NCBI RefSeq assembly: GCF_900108105.1
Contig: NZ_FNUR01000007.1
Location: 1 to 64,000 of the forward strand
DNA length: 64,000 nucleotides
Source of the DNA: Butyrivibrio sp. Su6
GTDB taxonomy: Bacteria > Bacillota > Clostridia > Lachnospirales > Lachnospiraceae
Direction: 5' to 3'
The translations under genes were made by a program, and so were the position numbers. Positions 16,843 through 24,497 of this stretch are shown piece by piece. Within the stretch, counting starts at the first letter, position 1; each line of letters begins with the position of its first letter. A model generated the notes under the pieces. It did no database searches. It saw only the letters and a program-made list of their open reading frames with translations, and was not told the origin of the DNA.

Positions 16843-17280
16843 TTAATTTGAATATCTGCTGTATATCTCCGCCAGTTTACTGATTTCCTCAGGTGAAAGA
16901 TTCTCAACTGCATATTCCATAAGACCATCTTTGTCGCCTTCATTGACATATTCCATAACCTCTCCGGCAGTTTCTGTATCAATATGGTCTGCTATTATTT
17001 CAGTAACTGTTTCCCTATCCTCCTCAGAAAGGGACTCAAGAGCCTCTTTTACTTCCGGATGGTCTGCTGCGATCTTATCAATATTATCTTCTATAAGATC
17101 AACCGTTTTCTGAGCAACTATTTTTTTAGTACCTTCTTTAATAATAGGAAGAGCTACATTTATAAACAATAAAACAACAACTCCTAAAATGATGATTGAT
17201 ATCATCAAATGCCCGAATGCACTGTTTTTATCCTCTTTCTTATTTTTATAATGTGCGTTTTTACGTTTGTTTTTTGACAT
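16843..17280 (-). CDS. Hypothetical single-pass membrane protein
   Basis: No family was recognised for this 145-residue protein. A Lys/Asn-rich cytoplasmic start (about 20 residues) is followed by one membrane helix (HLMISIIILGVVVLLFINVAL, roughly 24-45). A strongly acidic helical domain follows, rich in Glu/Asp and probably outside the membrane, with EDNIDKIAADHPEVKEALES and a terminal LSPEEISKLAEIYSRY. It is transcribed alone. The clear codon use and membrane topology make a real gene likely; the function is unknown. Confidence 0.75.
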   Translation of the reverse strand: MSKNKRKNAHYKNKKEDKNSAFGHLMISIIILGVVVLLFINVALPIIKEGTKKIVAQKTVDLIEDNIDKIAADHPEVKEALESLSEEDRETVTEIIADHIDTETAGEVMEYVNEGDKDGLMEYAVENLSPEEISKLAEIYSRYSN

Positions 17281-17344
17281 TTTTTCTTTTACTCCAATTT
17301 ATTTTTTATAATAGATTATATTTCTTTAATAGTTCGTACACATT

Positions 17345-17373
17345 TTGGAAACACTTACCCTGTACTATATAAT
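17345..17373 (+). promoter_or_regulatory. Promoter of the C-rich small RNA
   Basis: On the plus strand TTGGAA (17345-17350) and a perfect TATAAT (17368-17373) are separated by 17 bp, predicting transcription start near 17380. No plus-strand protein gene follows before the terminator at 17470. Confidence 0.75.
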
Positions 17374-17378
17374 CTATC

Positions 17379-17497
17379 AGAAGTACAAAACTTCTGAACC
17401 CCCAACAATACTTTTTTTCATACACGGGTTGTCTGGTTCCCCACCTGGCAACCCCTCCTCCCAAAATTCAGAGCCTTTTAAAGGCTCTTTTCTTTTT
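17379..17497 (+). ncRNA. Candidate C-rich regulatory small RNA (about 118 nt)
   Basis: A consensus-like promoter and an intrinsic terminator frame a transcript of about 118 nt that encodes no convincing protein. It can fold into a 5' hairpin (AGAAGT/ACTTCT, 17379-17395), a central hairpin (GGGTTG 17426-17431 with CAACCC 17449-17454) whose inner GGU/ACC pair presents a UCCCC loop, and the terminator stem. Three cytosine-rich stretches lie unpaired or in loops: GAACCCCCAAC, UUCCCC and CCCCUCCUCCC. Such motifs are used by Firmicutes trans-acting sRNAs such as RsaE to pair with ribosome binding sites. The function is inferred from these features only; no known RNA family was recognised. Confidence 0.6.
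17470..17497 (+). terminator. Intrinsic terminator of the small RNA
   Basis: AGAGCCTTT pairs with AAAGGCTCT (17470-17488), followed by TTTTCTTTTT on the plus strand. Confidence 0.85.
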
Positions 17498-17523
17498 GGT
17501 CAAAAGAATCTGCAAAATAAAGA

Positions 17524-17555
17524 AACCAGCTTCTATTGTATCACAGAAGCCGGTT
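17524..17555 (-). terminator. Terminator of yjgR
   Basis: AACCAGCTTCT (17524-17534) pairs with AGAAGCCGGTT (17545-17555) with one mismatch, followed on the minus strand by TTCTTTATTTT. It lies 20 bp past the yjgR stop and converges with the small RNA terminator. Confidence 0.8.
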
Positions 17556-17575
17556 CCATAATTATTATTTTAAGT

Positions 17576-19153
17576 TCAAACTTTAAACAGTGTTGAAAGA
17601 ATACCTCTTCCAAGGCTTGCTCCCAGATTACCTCCAAGTGTTTTTCCAAACTTACCAAACTTACCGCCGAAAGTCTTTCCAACCTCTCGTCCTACAGTTC
17701 CTGCAACAGCATTTCCAACTGATTTAGCTGCCTGCTTTTTCTTTCTTGCCTCTGCTGCCTCTTCTTTTTCTTTTGCCTTAGCTGCTGCGGCTTCCTCTTT
17801 GGCCTTTGCCTTGGCTGCCTCTTCCTCAGCCTTTAGCTTTGCTTTTGCCTCAGCATCTGCAAGACCCTTTCTTTCAAGGAATTCATAGGCAGAATCCGGA
17901 TCTTCAGCTTCATAATATTTACTATACAGAACGCTCTGCTTTATCTCTTTTTCTCTCAAAGAATCATCAATGCCGCCCATCAGTGACTGTGGCGGAAGGA
18001 TAGATACCTTCTCTACAACAGTAGGGGTACCATCTTCGTCAAGAAGTGAGCATACTGCCTCTCCTGTTCCAAGCTCCTGAATAACATCAGCTGTCTTAAA
18101 TGCAGGATTCTCCCTGAATGAATCAGCTGCTGCCTTGACCGCCTTCATATCAGATGGAGTATATGCGCGGAGTGCATGCTGTATCTTATTTCCAAGCTGA
18201 GCAAGAACCCCATCCGGAATATCACGAGGATTCTGCGTTACAAAGTAGATGCCAACACCTTTTGATCTGATGAGCTTAACAACCTGCTCGATCTTATCCA
18301 TCAAAAGCTTTGGTGTATCTGCAAAAAGAAGGTGTGCTTCATCAAAGAAAAATACCATTTTAGGCTTATCAAGGTCTCCAACTTCCGGAAGTGTCTCGAA
18401 AAGCTCTGAAAGCATCCACAAAAGGAATGTTGCGTACAAAGTGCCATTGTTTATAAGGCTTGTGCTGTCCAAGATATTTATCATACCCTTTCCGCCTTCA
18501 CCCGTTGTAAAAAAGTCTCTGATATTAAGGGCCGGCTCGAAAAAGAACTTGTCAGCTCCTTCAATTTCAAGAGAAACAATAGCTCTAACAATTGCCGCAA
18601 TTGAAACTTTGCTGATATTGCCATAGTCTGCAGCAAACTCTTTGTTGTTTTCGGATATATAATTCAGCATTGCCTTAAGGTCCTTGGTATCTACAAGGAG
18701 AAGGTCATTGTCATCTGCAATCTTGAATGTTATTGACAATATATCTCTCTGAAGATCATTAAGTCCAAGGATCCTGGATAAAAGAAGCGGTCCCATTTCT
18801 GAAACTGTTGTGCGAAGAGGGATTCCCTCCTTGCCAAAAACATCCCAGAATGTTGCAGGATATTTTGTATAAGTAAAACCGGCTTCATCAAGGCCAAATC
18901 TCCTGATCCTTGCCTGCATGTCCTCTGAATCCTGGCCTTCGCTGACCATTCCGGAAAGATCACCCTTTACATCAGCCAGAAAAACCGGAACGCCCATATC
19001 GCTAAAGCCTTCTGCCAGCACTTTTAAAGTAACTGTCTTTCCTGTACCTGTTGCTCCGGCTATAAGGCCATGCCTGTTAGCCATTTTAGGCAAAAGAAAT
19101 ACCTTTTCCCCATTCTCATTATTTGCCACCCAGATCTTACCATCTTTATACAT
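17576..19153 (-). CDS. yjgR: YjgR/DUF853-family HerA-like ATPase
   Basis: This 525-residue protein has a HerA/FtsK-like RecA fold of the YjgR (DUF853) family. Walker A GATGTGKTVTL lies near residue 33, ADVKGDLSGM follows as expected, Walker B is KMVFFFDEAHLLF near 260, and IYFVTQNPRDIPDGVLAQLGNK is a signature of the family. The C-terminal 90 residues are an Ala/Lys/Glu coiled stretch followed by a Gly-rich tail (GKTFGGKFGKFGKTLGGNLG) that may contact membrane or DNA. The physiological role is not established. GGGAGG precedes the start. It is a separate unit downstream of carB. Confidence 0.88.
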   Translation of the reverse strand: MYKDGKIWVANNENGEKVFLLPKMANRHGLIAGATGTGKTVTLKVLAEGFSDMGVPVFLADVKGDLSGMVSEGQDSEDMQARIRRFGLDEAGFTYTKYPATFWDVFGKEGIPLRTTVSEMGPLLLSRILGLNDLQRDILSITFKIADDNDLLLVDTKDLKAMLNYISENNKEFAADYGNISKVSIAAIVRAIVSLEIEGADKFFFEPALNIRDFFTTGEGGKGMINILDSTSLINNGTLYATFLLWMLSELFETLPEVGDLDKPKMVFFFDEAHLLFADTPKLLMDKIEQVVKLIRSKGVGIYFVTQNPRDIPDGVLAQLGNKIQHALRAYTPSDMKAVKAAADSFRENPAFKTADVIQELGTGEAVCSLLDEDGTPTVVEKVSILPPQSLMGGIDDSLREKEIKQSVLYSKYYEAEDPDSAYEFLERKGLADAEAKAKLKAEEEAAKAKAKEEAAAAKAKEKEEAAEARKKKQAAKSVGNAVAGTVGREVGKTFGGKFGKFGKTLGGNLGASLGRGILSTLFKV

Positions 19154-19225
19154 ACCGACCTCCCAACAAACATATTTATACGCTATATTTTATCACGTTT
19201 TCGCTATATATACATTTCAAATAAA

Positions 19226-22200
19226 TCAAAGCTGTTTATGGTAATCCTGAAGAGAATTTATGCTTCCGCATCCTTTGGCCTTAACTTCATGTATTCCTTC
19301 TGCTGCCGCCTTGCCTGCTGCAACAGTAGTAATGTATGGAATGCGGGCTTTTATTGCTGCTTTTCTTAAATATGCATCATCATGTTCACTGTATTTACCA
19401 ATAGGAGTATTGATAATAAGCTGTACCTCGCCGTTTTTGATCACATCTTCAACGTTAGGTCTTCCACCTTCGTAATTCTTCATTATCCTGGTTGCACTAA
19501 TTCCTGCCTCAACGATTGTGTCATATGTTTTACCTGTAGCATAGATTTTGAATCCATCTGCATCAAAGCTCTTTGCAAGTTCAGCTGCCGCAGGCTTGTC
19601 TTCAGTATTAAGAGATATAAGCACTGCTCCTTCTAATGGAAGGGCTGCATTTGCTGCTTCTGAAGCCTTAAAGAAAGCTTCTCCAGGGGTCTTGGCAAGT
19701 CCTAGCACTTCACCTGTTGACCTCATTTCAGGTCCAAGGACAGGGTCAACTTCAGGGAACATATTAAACGGGAATACTGCCTCTTTAACACCGTAATATG
19801 GAGGATCTTGCTTTTTCTCTTTTTCCTGGATTAGCTCTTTTACCGGTGAAGGGCGTCCTGTTATAGATGCAGTAATGATATCTGTTGCAACAGGAACCAT
19901 CTTAATACCGCAAACCTTGGAAACAAGAGGAACTGTTCTTGATGCACGGGGATTGGCTTCGAGCACATATACTGTGTCATCTTCGATGGCATACTGCATG
20001 TTCATAAGTCCCACTACATTCATCTCAACAGCGATTTTCCTTGTATATTCTTCAATAGTCTTAAGGTGCTTTTCTGAGATATGTTTGGATGGCACTATGC
20101 AGGCTGAATCTCCTGAATGGATACCTGCAAGTTCAATATGCTCCATAACTGCAGGTACAAAAGCCTCTCTGCCATCGCTTATGGCATCAGCCTCACATTC
20201 AAGCGCATTGTGAAGGAATCTGTCGATAAGGATCGGTCTGTCAGGTGTTACACCTACAGCTGCCTTCATGTAGCCTTCCATGCTCTCTTCATCTCTTACT
20301 ATTTCCATTCCGCGTCCGCCAAGAACAAAAGATGGGCGAACCATTACAGGATAACCAATCTTTGCAGCAATTTCTTTTGCCGTTTCTACATCAGATGCCA
20401 TTCCTGACTCTGCCATAGGGATTCCGAGCTTATCCATCATCATGCGGAACTGGTCTCTGTCCTCAGCAAGGTCAATTACTTCAGGTGTTGTGCCAAGGAT
20501 ATTAACGCCTTCTTCTTTAAGCTTTGCTGCAAGGTTAAGAGGTGTCTGTCCACCAAACTGAGCAATTACGCCGATAGGCTTTTCTTTTCTGTAGATCTGA
20601 AGTACATCCTCAAGTGTAAGTGGCTCAAAATACAGCTTGTCTGATGTATCATAATCTGTTGAAACTGTCTCAGGATTACAATTGACGATAATTGTCTCAA
20701 AGCCAAGTTTCTTAAGGGCCATGGCAGCGTGAACACAGCAGTAATCAAATTCTATACCCTGACCAATTCTGTTAGGGCCACCGCCAAGGATCATTATCTT
20801 TTTATTGTCTGAATCAGGGGCGCTCTCCACAACGCTTCCCTCATCTTCATGCTGATATGTGGAATAGTAATATGCGCTTCCATCAGTGCCATATACATGA
20901 ACGCCTTCCCAGGCCTCGCAAAGTCCGGCTTTTTCTCTTTCATTTCTGATGTCATCTTCTGTAACACCAAGAAGCTTTGAAAGGTATTTATCGGAGAAAC
21001 CGTCCTCTTTTGCCTTAATAAGATCAAGGGCTTCCGGAACTTTACCAGTGTATTTTGATGTAAGCTCCATTTCCTCATCCACAAGGTCTTTCATCTCATT
21101 AAGGAAGTAATGCTTAACCTTTGTGATATCATGTATTTCTTCTACTGATACGCCTTTTTTCATAGCTTCATATATAAGAAAATATCTCTCAGAAGAAGCA
21201 TCCTTGAGCATACGCAGGAGTTCTTCTTTTGGCATTTTTTCGAACTTCTCTATAGCGCCAAGACCATAGCGGTCCTTTTCCAAAGACCTGATAGCCTTTT
21301 GGAACGCCTCTTTAAAGTTTTTGCCAATACTCATGACTTCGCCAACAGCTCTCATCTGAGTTCCGAGTTTATCTTCTACTCCATGGAATTTTTCAAATGC
21401 CCAGCGGGCGAACTTAACAACAACATAGTCACCGCCAGGAACGTATTTATCAAGAGTTCCAAATTTAGAATCAGGAAGTTCTGAAAGAGTAAGTCCAGTG
21501 GCAAGCTTAGCTGAAACAAGTGCAATAGGGAAGCCTGTAGCCTTGCTGGCAAGGGCAGATGAACGTGATGTACGTGGATTGATCTCGATAACGACGATAC
21601 GACCTGTTTTAGGGTCGTGAGCAAACTGAACATTGGTACCACCGATAACTCCGATGTGTTCAACGATTCTGTAGGCCTGACGCTGCAGCTCTTTTTGAAG
21701 ATCCTCACTTATGGTGAGCATAGGAGCTGTGCAGAAAGAATCACCTGTATGAACGCCGACAGGATCAACGTTTTCAATGAAACATACAGTGATCATGTTA
21801 TTGTCTTTGTCTCTTACTACTTCAAGCTCAAGCTCTTCCCATCCAAGGATTGATTCCTCAACAAGAACCTGATGAATGATAGAAGCCTGAAGGCCACGGG
21901 AACAGACAGTCTGAAGTTCCTCTTTATTGTAAACAAGACCGCCTCCGGCGCCTCCCATTGTATAAGCAGGACGAAGAACAACAGGATAACCAAGCACGTC
22001 AGCTTCTTCAAGGGCCTCTTCTACACTATAACAAGCCTTTGAGCGAGCCATCTCAATGCCGAGCATATCCATGGTCTTTTTAAACTCTGTTCTGTCTTCG
22101 CCACGTTCAATAGCGTCAACCTGAACACCTATAACTTTTACATTAAATTTATCAAGGGTACCTGCTTTATAAAGCTCAGAACACAGATTAAGTCCGGACT

Positions 22201-22477
22201 GACCACCAAGATTAGGTAGTAGAGCATCCGGTCTTTCTTTTTCAATAACTGCTGTAACACGTTCCACATTAAGTGGTTCAATATAAGTCTTATCCGCCAT
22301 TTCAGGATCAGTCATGATCGTTGCCGGATTCGAATTAACCAGTACTATTTCATACCCCAGACTGCGAAGCGCTTTTAAAGCCTGCGTTCCCGAATAATCA
22401 AATTCACAGGCCTGCCCGATGACAATTGGTCCCGAGCCGATGATCAGTACTTTGTGAATATCTGTTCTCTGTGCCAT
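19226..22477 (-). CDS. carB: Carbamoyl-phosphate synthase large subunit
   Basis: CarB makes carbamoyl phosphate from bicarbonate, ammonia (channelled from CarA) and two ATP, feeding pyrimidine and arginine synthesis. The 1083-residue length and the internal duplication of two ATP-grasp halves are normal. IIGSGPIVIGQACEFDYSGTQA begins the first half and MILGGGPNRIGQGIEFDYCC (about 565) the second. The C-terminal MGS-like domain (from about 945) contains KIYATGKTYDTIVEAG and a nucleotide-site NTPIGK. GGAGG precedes the ATG. The small subunit carA is not adjacent in this window, so it must be elsewhere. No pyrimidine leader is obvious upstream. Confidence 0.97.
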   Translation of the reverse strand: MAQRTDIHKVLIIGSGPIVIGQACEFDYSGTQALKALRSLGYEIVLVNSNPATIMTDPEMADKTYIEPLNVERVTAVIEKERPDALLPNLGGQSGLNLCSELYKAGTLDKFNVKVIGVQVDAIERGEDRTEFKKTMDMLGIEMARSKACYSVEEALEEADVLGYPVVLRPAYTMGGAGGGLVYNKEELQTVCSRGLQASIIHQVLVEESILGWEELELEVVRDKDNNMITVCFIENVDPVGVHTGDSFCTAPMLTISEDLQKELQRQAYRIVEHIGVIGGTNVQFAHDPKTGRIVVIEINPRTSRSSALASKATGFPIALVSAKLATGLTLSELPDSKFGTLDKYVPGGDYVVVKFARWAFEKFHGVEDKLGTQMRAVGEVMSIGKNFKEAFQKAIRSLEKDRYGLGAIEKFEKMPKEELLRMLKDASSERYFLIYEAMKKGVSVEEIHDITKVKHYFLNEMKDLVDEEMELTSKYTGKVPEALDLIKAKEDGFSDKYLSKLLGVTEDDIRNEREKAGLCEAWEGVHVYGTDGSAYYYSTYQHEDEGSVVESAPDSDNKKIMILGGGPNRIGQGIEFDYCCVHAAMALKKLGFETIIVNCNPETVSTDYDTSDKLYFEPLTLEDVLQIYRKEKPIGVIAQFGGQTPLNLAAKLKEEGVNILGTTPEVIDLAEDRDQFRMMMDKLGIPMAESGMASDVETAKEIAAKIGYPVMVRPSFVLGGRGMEIVRDEESMEGYMKAAVGVTPDRPILIDRFLHNALECEADAISDGREAFVPAVMEHIELAGIHSGDSACIVPSKHISEKHLKTIEEYTRKIAVEMNVVGLMNMQYAIEDDTVYVLEANPRASRTVPLVSKVCGIKMVPVATDIITASITGRPSPVKELIQEKEKKQDPPYYGVKEAVFPFNMFPEVDPVLGPEMRSTGEVLGLAKTPGEAFFKASEAANAALPLEGAVLISLNTEDKPAAAELAKSFDADGFKIYATGKTYDTIVEAGISATRIMKNYEGGRPNVEDVIKNGEVQLIINTPIGKYSEHDDAYLRKAAIKARIPYITTVAAGKAAAEGIHEVKAKGCGSINSLQDYHKQL

Positions 22478-22586
22478 TTCACTCCTCCAAAAACTATTTT
22501 TAATTATCTTTTCTACTTTACCATCTTAAAGTGTTTAGCACAAGAACTTTTTTATTAGAGAAATGAGCATAAAAATAAGCGAAAAA

Positions 22587-22620
22587 AGTGCTGTCACCTT
22601 GAATTTAAAGTGACAGCACT
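22587..22620 (-). terminator. Terminator of the desulfoferrodoxin gene
   Basis: AGTGCTGTCAC (22587-22597) pairs with GTGACAGCACT (22610-22620), followed on the minus strand by TTTTTTCGC. It lies 15 bp beyond the stop. Confidence 0.88.
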
Positions 22621-22634
22621 ACGTGTGGTCAATA

Positions 22635-23009
22635 TCAGATTTCTTTTACCCAAAGTCCATGGAGGTTGCAGTATTCATATGCAGCAACTGCCTTCTCGCC
22701 TTCTGCCAGAACAAACTGCGCGCAAGGCTTCTCGCCAGGGTTAAGCTTCTTTATCATGCAGCCCTTGTCTGTCTCTAAGCAGATGAACTGGATGTAATGC
22801 TCAGCAAGCATTGGGTGCTCTACCTCGCCAACAACAACAGTAACAGTGTTGCCATCTACTGTAACTGCAGGAACATGCTTTTCCATTGCACCGTCAGTAG
22901 CTCCCGGAACAAGCTCTTTCATAGGCTCTCCGCAGCAAACCACAGGAACACCTGAATCATTTAGTTTTGTAATAATGTTGCCACAATGTTCACATCTGTA
23001 AAATTTCAT
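22635..23009 (-). CDS. dfx: Desulfoferrodoxin (superoxide reductase)
   Basis: This enzyme reduces superoxide to hydrogen peroxide in anaerobes without producing oxygen. The 124 residues show both iron sites: the N-terminal desulforedoxin-type centre with CEHCGN and CCGEPM, and the catalytic centre with EKHVP, HPMLAEHYI and CNLHGLW, which supply the Glu, the four His and the Cys ligand. Both are complete, so this is a two-iron desulfoferrodoxin. TTAGGAGG precedes the ATG. It is monocistronic with its own terminator and a palindromic sequence upstream that may bind an oxidative-stress or metal regulator. Confidence 0.96.
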   Translation of the reverse strand: MKFYRCEHCGNIITKLNDSGVPVVCCGEPMKELVPGATDGAMEKHVPAVTVDGNTVTVVVGEVEHPMLAEHYIQFICLETDKGCMIKKLNPGEKPCAQFVLAEGEKAVAAYEYCNLHGLWVKEI

Positions 23010-23033
23010 AACGAAACCTCCTAATGTAAAAAC

Positions 23034-23095
23034 ATGGGAGTCTTAATTAAGTACGTTGTGACTCCCATTTTGGGGTAAATGATACAATATCATTT
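23034..23095 (-). promoter_or_regulatory. Leader hairpin and palindromic operator upstream of dfx
   Basis: A 9-bp inverted repeat ATGGGAGTC/GACTCCCAT (23034-23042 with 23060-23068) lies in the likely 5' leader. Upstream of it AAATGAT-acaat-ATCATTT (23077-23095) is a perfect 7-5-7 palindrome of the size seen for Fur/PerR-type sites. Assignment to a given regulator is inference. Confidence 0.45.
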
Positions 23096-23150
23096 TATCA
23101 CAATTGCGTCTTACAACATACATAATTATGGAGGCCATTTTGTCGGTTAT

Positions 23151-23750
23151 TTATCCTCTTGGAAAATCATCGTGGATAAGGCCCAAATCTCCGGTACCAT
23201 CTCCATATTCATCATTATTGTCATCATTATCATCTGCCAACACTTCTGAAAATTCAGGACTTACCATTATCTGTCTGAACAGGCCGTGGCATCCATCAGA
23301 GCAGTCTCTCCAGGTAGCATCAAAATTGCCGGTATACCAAGGGTCTGCAACATCGCCGTCTCTATCAGTAAAGTCCAGCATTCTAAATATCTTTTTATCA
23401 GGATCACCGCCAAATATACGATTGAGATCACGTATATTGGCGCTATCCATGCCAATTATGAAATCAAACCTGTCATAATCTGCCCTTGAGGTAAGCCTTG
23501 CTCTTTTTTGACTTACTCCAAGATCATTGTCATCAGTCCCTATACCATGCTCTCTTAGCTTGGCTCTGGCCGGAGGATACACCGGGCTTCCAACTCCATT
23601 CCAAATCTCATCCGTATGTGTTGCAGATGATTCTATGTGAAACTTGTCAGAAAGGCCTTGCTTACTGACAATATCCTTCATAATGAACTCCCCGATTGGA
23701 GAGCGACAAATATTGCCGTGGCAGACGAATAAAATTCTTACTTTTCCCAT
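23151..23750 (-). CDS. Low-molecular-weight protein tyrosine phosphatase
   Basis: The N-terminal 150 or so residues form a complete LMWPTP domain: P-loop VCHGNICRSP (C-x5-R; catalytic Cys at residue 10) and the general-acid loop DPWYTG. It should dephosphorylate phosphotyrosine or arginine-type phosphoresidues in the cytoplasm. Two points are odd. The C-terminus has an extra acidic tail (ADDNDDNNDEYGDG) of about 30 residues ending in HDDFPRG. The first 12 codons belong to an 18-bp sequence and a 258-bp repeat that recur downstream at 49421, so the present 5' end was supplied by an inserted element. The ribosome site is weak (AGAGTAG). Confidence 0.9.
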   Translation of the reverse strand: MGKVRILFVCHGNICRSPIGEFIMKDIVSKQGLSDKFHIESSATHTDEIWNGVGSPVYPPARAKLREHGIGTDDNDLGVSQKRARLTSRADYDRFDFIIGMDSANIRDLNRIFGGDPDKKIFRMLDFTDRDGDVADPWYTGNFDATWRDCSDGCHGLFRQIMVSPEFSEVLADDNDDNNDEYGDGTGDLGLIHDDFPRG

Positions 23751-23971
23751 TTTATCTACTCTTATCTTCCCTTTTCTTCACTTTTACTCATATTCTACTC
23801 ATACAATTTTATCCCATTTTTACTCATATCTCCACTTATCTTTTTATATCTTCTCCTTCATTTTGAGTAAAATCTTAAGTAAATTCCACACCTTAAAAAG
23901 TACAATAGCAACCATAATTTAATAGTATCATTCCCATTTTTTAAGTCTGGCACTTTGGTACATATATCCTA
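23714..23971. repeat. 258-bp direct repeat, left copy (attachment region)
   Basis: This stretch matches 49421-49678 without gaps and with only 6 mismatches. It begins with the 18-bp core TGCCGTGGCAGACGAATA inside the LMWPTP P-loop codons and covers the start codon and upstream region of that gene. It contains TACTCATA three times (23785, 23796, 23821) plus an opposed GAGTA copy (near 23864), arranged like arm-type recombinase sites. The tyrosine recombinase remnant begins 10 bp beyond its right end. Confidence 0.9.
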
Positions 23972-23980
23972 TTATTATCC

Positions 23981-24145
23981 TTATTCCCGATCATTTTCAC
24001 CATGATGATTGGTTCTTAATCTCTTAAGCTCTTCCCTTGCATCCTCAAACCCTAAATGAGTATAGGTATTTAAGGTAACACCAATCTCACTATGCCCCAT
24101 AAGGTATTGAAGTGTCTTAGGATTCATGAGCCATAATTCTTTGTT
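23981..24145 (-). pseudogene. Tyrosine recombinase, C-terminal fragment
   Basis: An open frame of 54 codons ending at 23981 reads NPKTLQYLMGHSEIGVTLNTY followed by THLGFEDAREELKRL. This is the end of a Tn916/phage-type tyrosine integrase: the box II GHS and the catalytic Tyr in NTYTH are present, while the Arg-bearing parts and the N-terminus are missing. In-frame stops lie just upstream. A short unrelated start (MSRTVVDRRTGKTKNYGS, 24124-24180, with a ribosome site) abuts it in another frame, so a deletion probably joined two genes. Its position 10 bp from the attachment repeat is where an integrase gene normally ends. Confidence 0.85.
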
Positions 24146-24284
24146 TTACCTGTTCTTCTGTCCACTACTGTTCTTGACATCGCATTTCCTTTCCGAGCAC
24201 AAGAAAAGCGCCAAACTGTGGATATACCTTCAGCTTGACGCTTTATGCCCATGGCCATTATTTGATATTAGTTGGTTCTTGGAA

Positions 24285-24470
24285 TCATAGTGCCTCTCCA
24301 CCCTTGGCTTTGACACCTTTGTCGATTGATTCCTTTTTAGGAGTCTTGGCGACTTCCTCTTTCTTTGCCTTAAGATCACCAAGGAGTGATGCCTTCTCCT
24401 CTTTCTCTGGAGCAGCCTCAATTTCGACCTGCGATTCAGCATTTATGCCCGGCCACTGGAACAAATGTAC
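24285..24470 (-). pseudogene. C-terminal fragment of a mobile-element protein
   Basis: A frame without a good start codon encodes VEIEAAPEKEEKASLLGDLK and KKEEVAKTPKKESIDKG before stopping at 24285. The Glu/Lys/Ala composition resembles the tails of large conjugative-element proteins, but I cannot name the family. A second frame ending at 24436 encodes SSDITKDLSTFVPVAGHKC, which also looks like a real protein end. Together these suggest stacked debris of an integrative element between the attachment repeat and the first intact cargo gene. The stretch 24146-24284 contains nothing else that I can support. Confidence 0.45.
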
Positions 24471-24497
24471 TTAAGTCTTTAGTGATATCGGAAGATT

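Noticed and set aside
17379..17497. 6S RNA, tmRNA or SRP RNA
   Set aside because: The conserved features of those RNAs (long bulged rod, tRNA-like end, GGAA tetraloop with GNAR) are not seen.
19226..22477. carA or other pyrimidine genes beside carB
   Set aside because: No frame on either strand nearby matches CarA or other pyrimidine enzymes.
24230..24442. Arg/Lys-rich 70-codon frame
   Set aside because: It is an antisense or shifted frame over the Glu/Lys-rich protein fragment at 24285-24470; its composition is that expected from a frame shift of that sequence.
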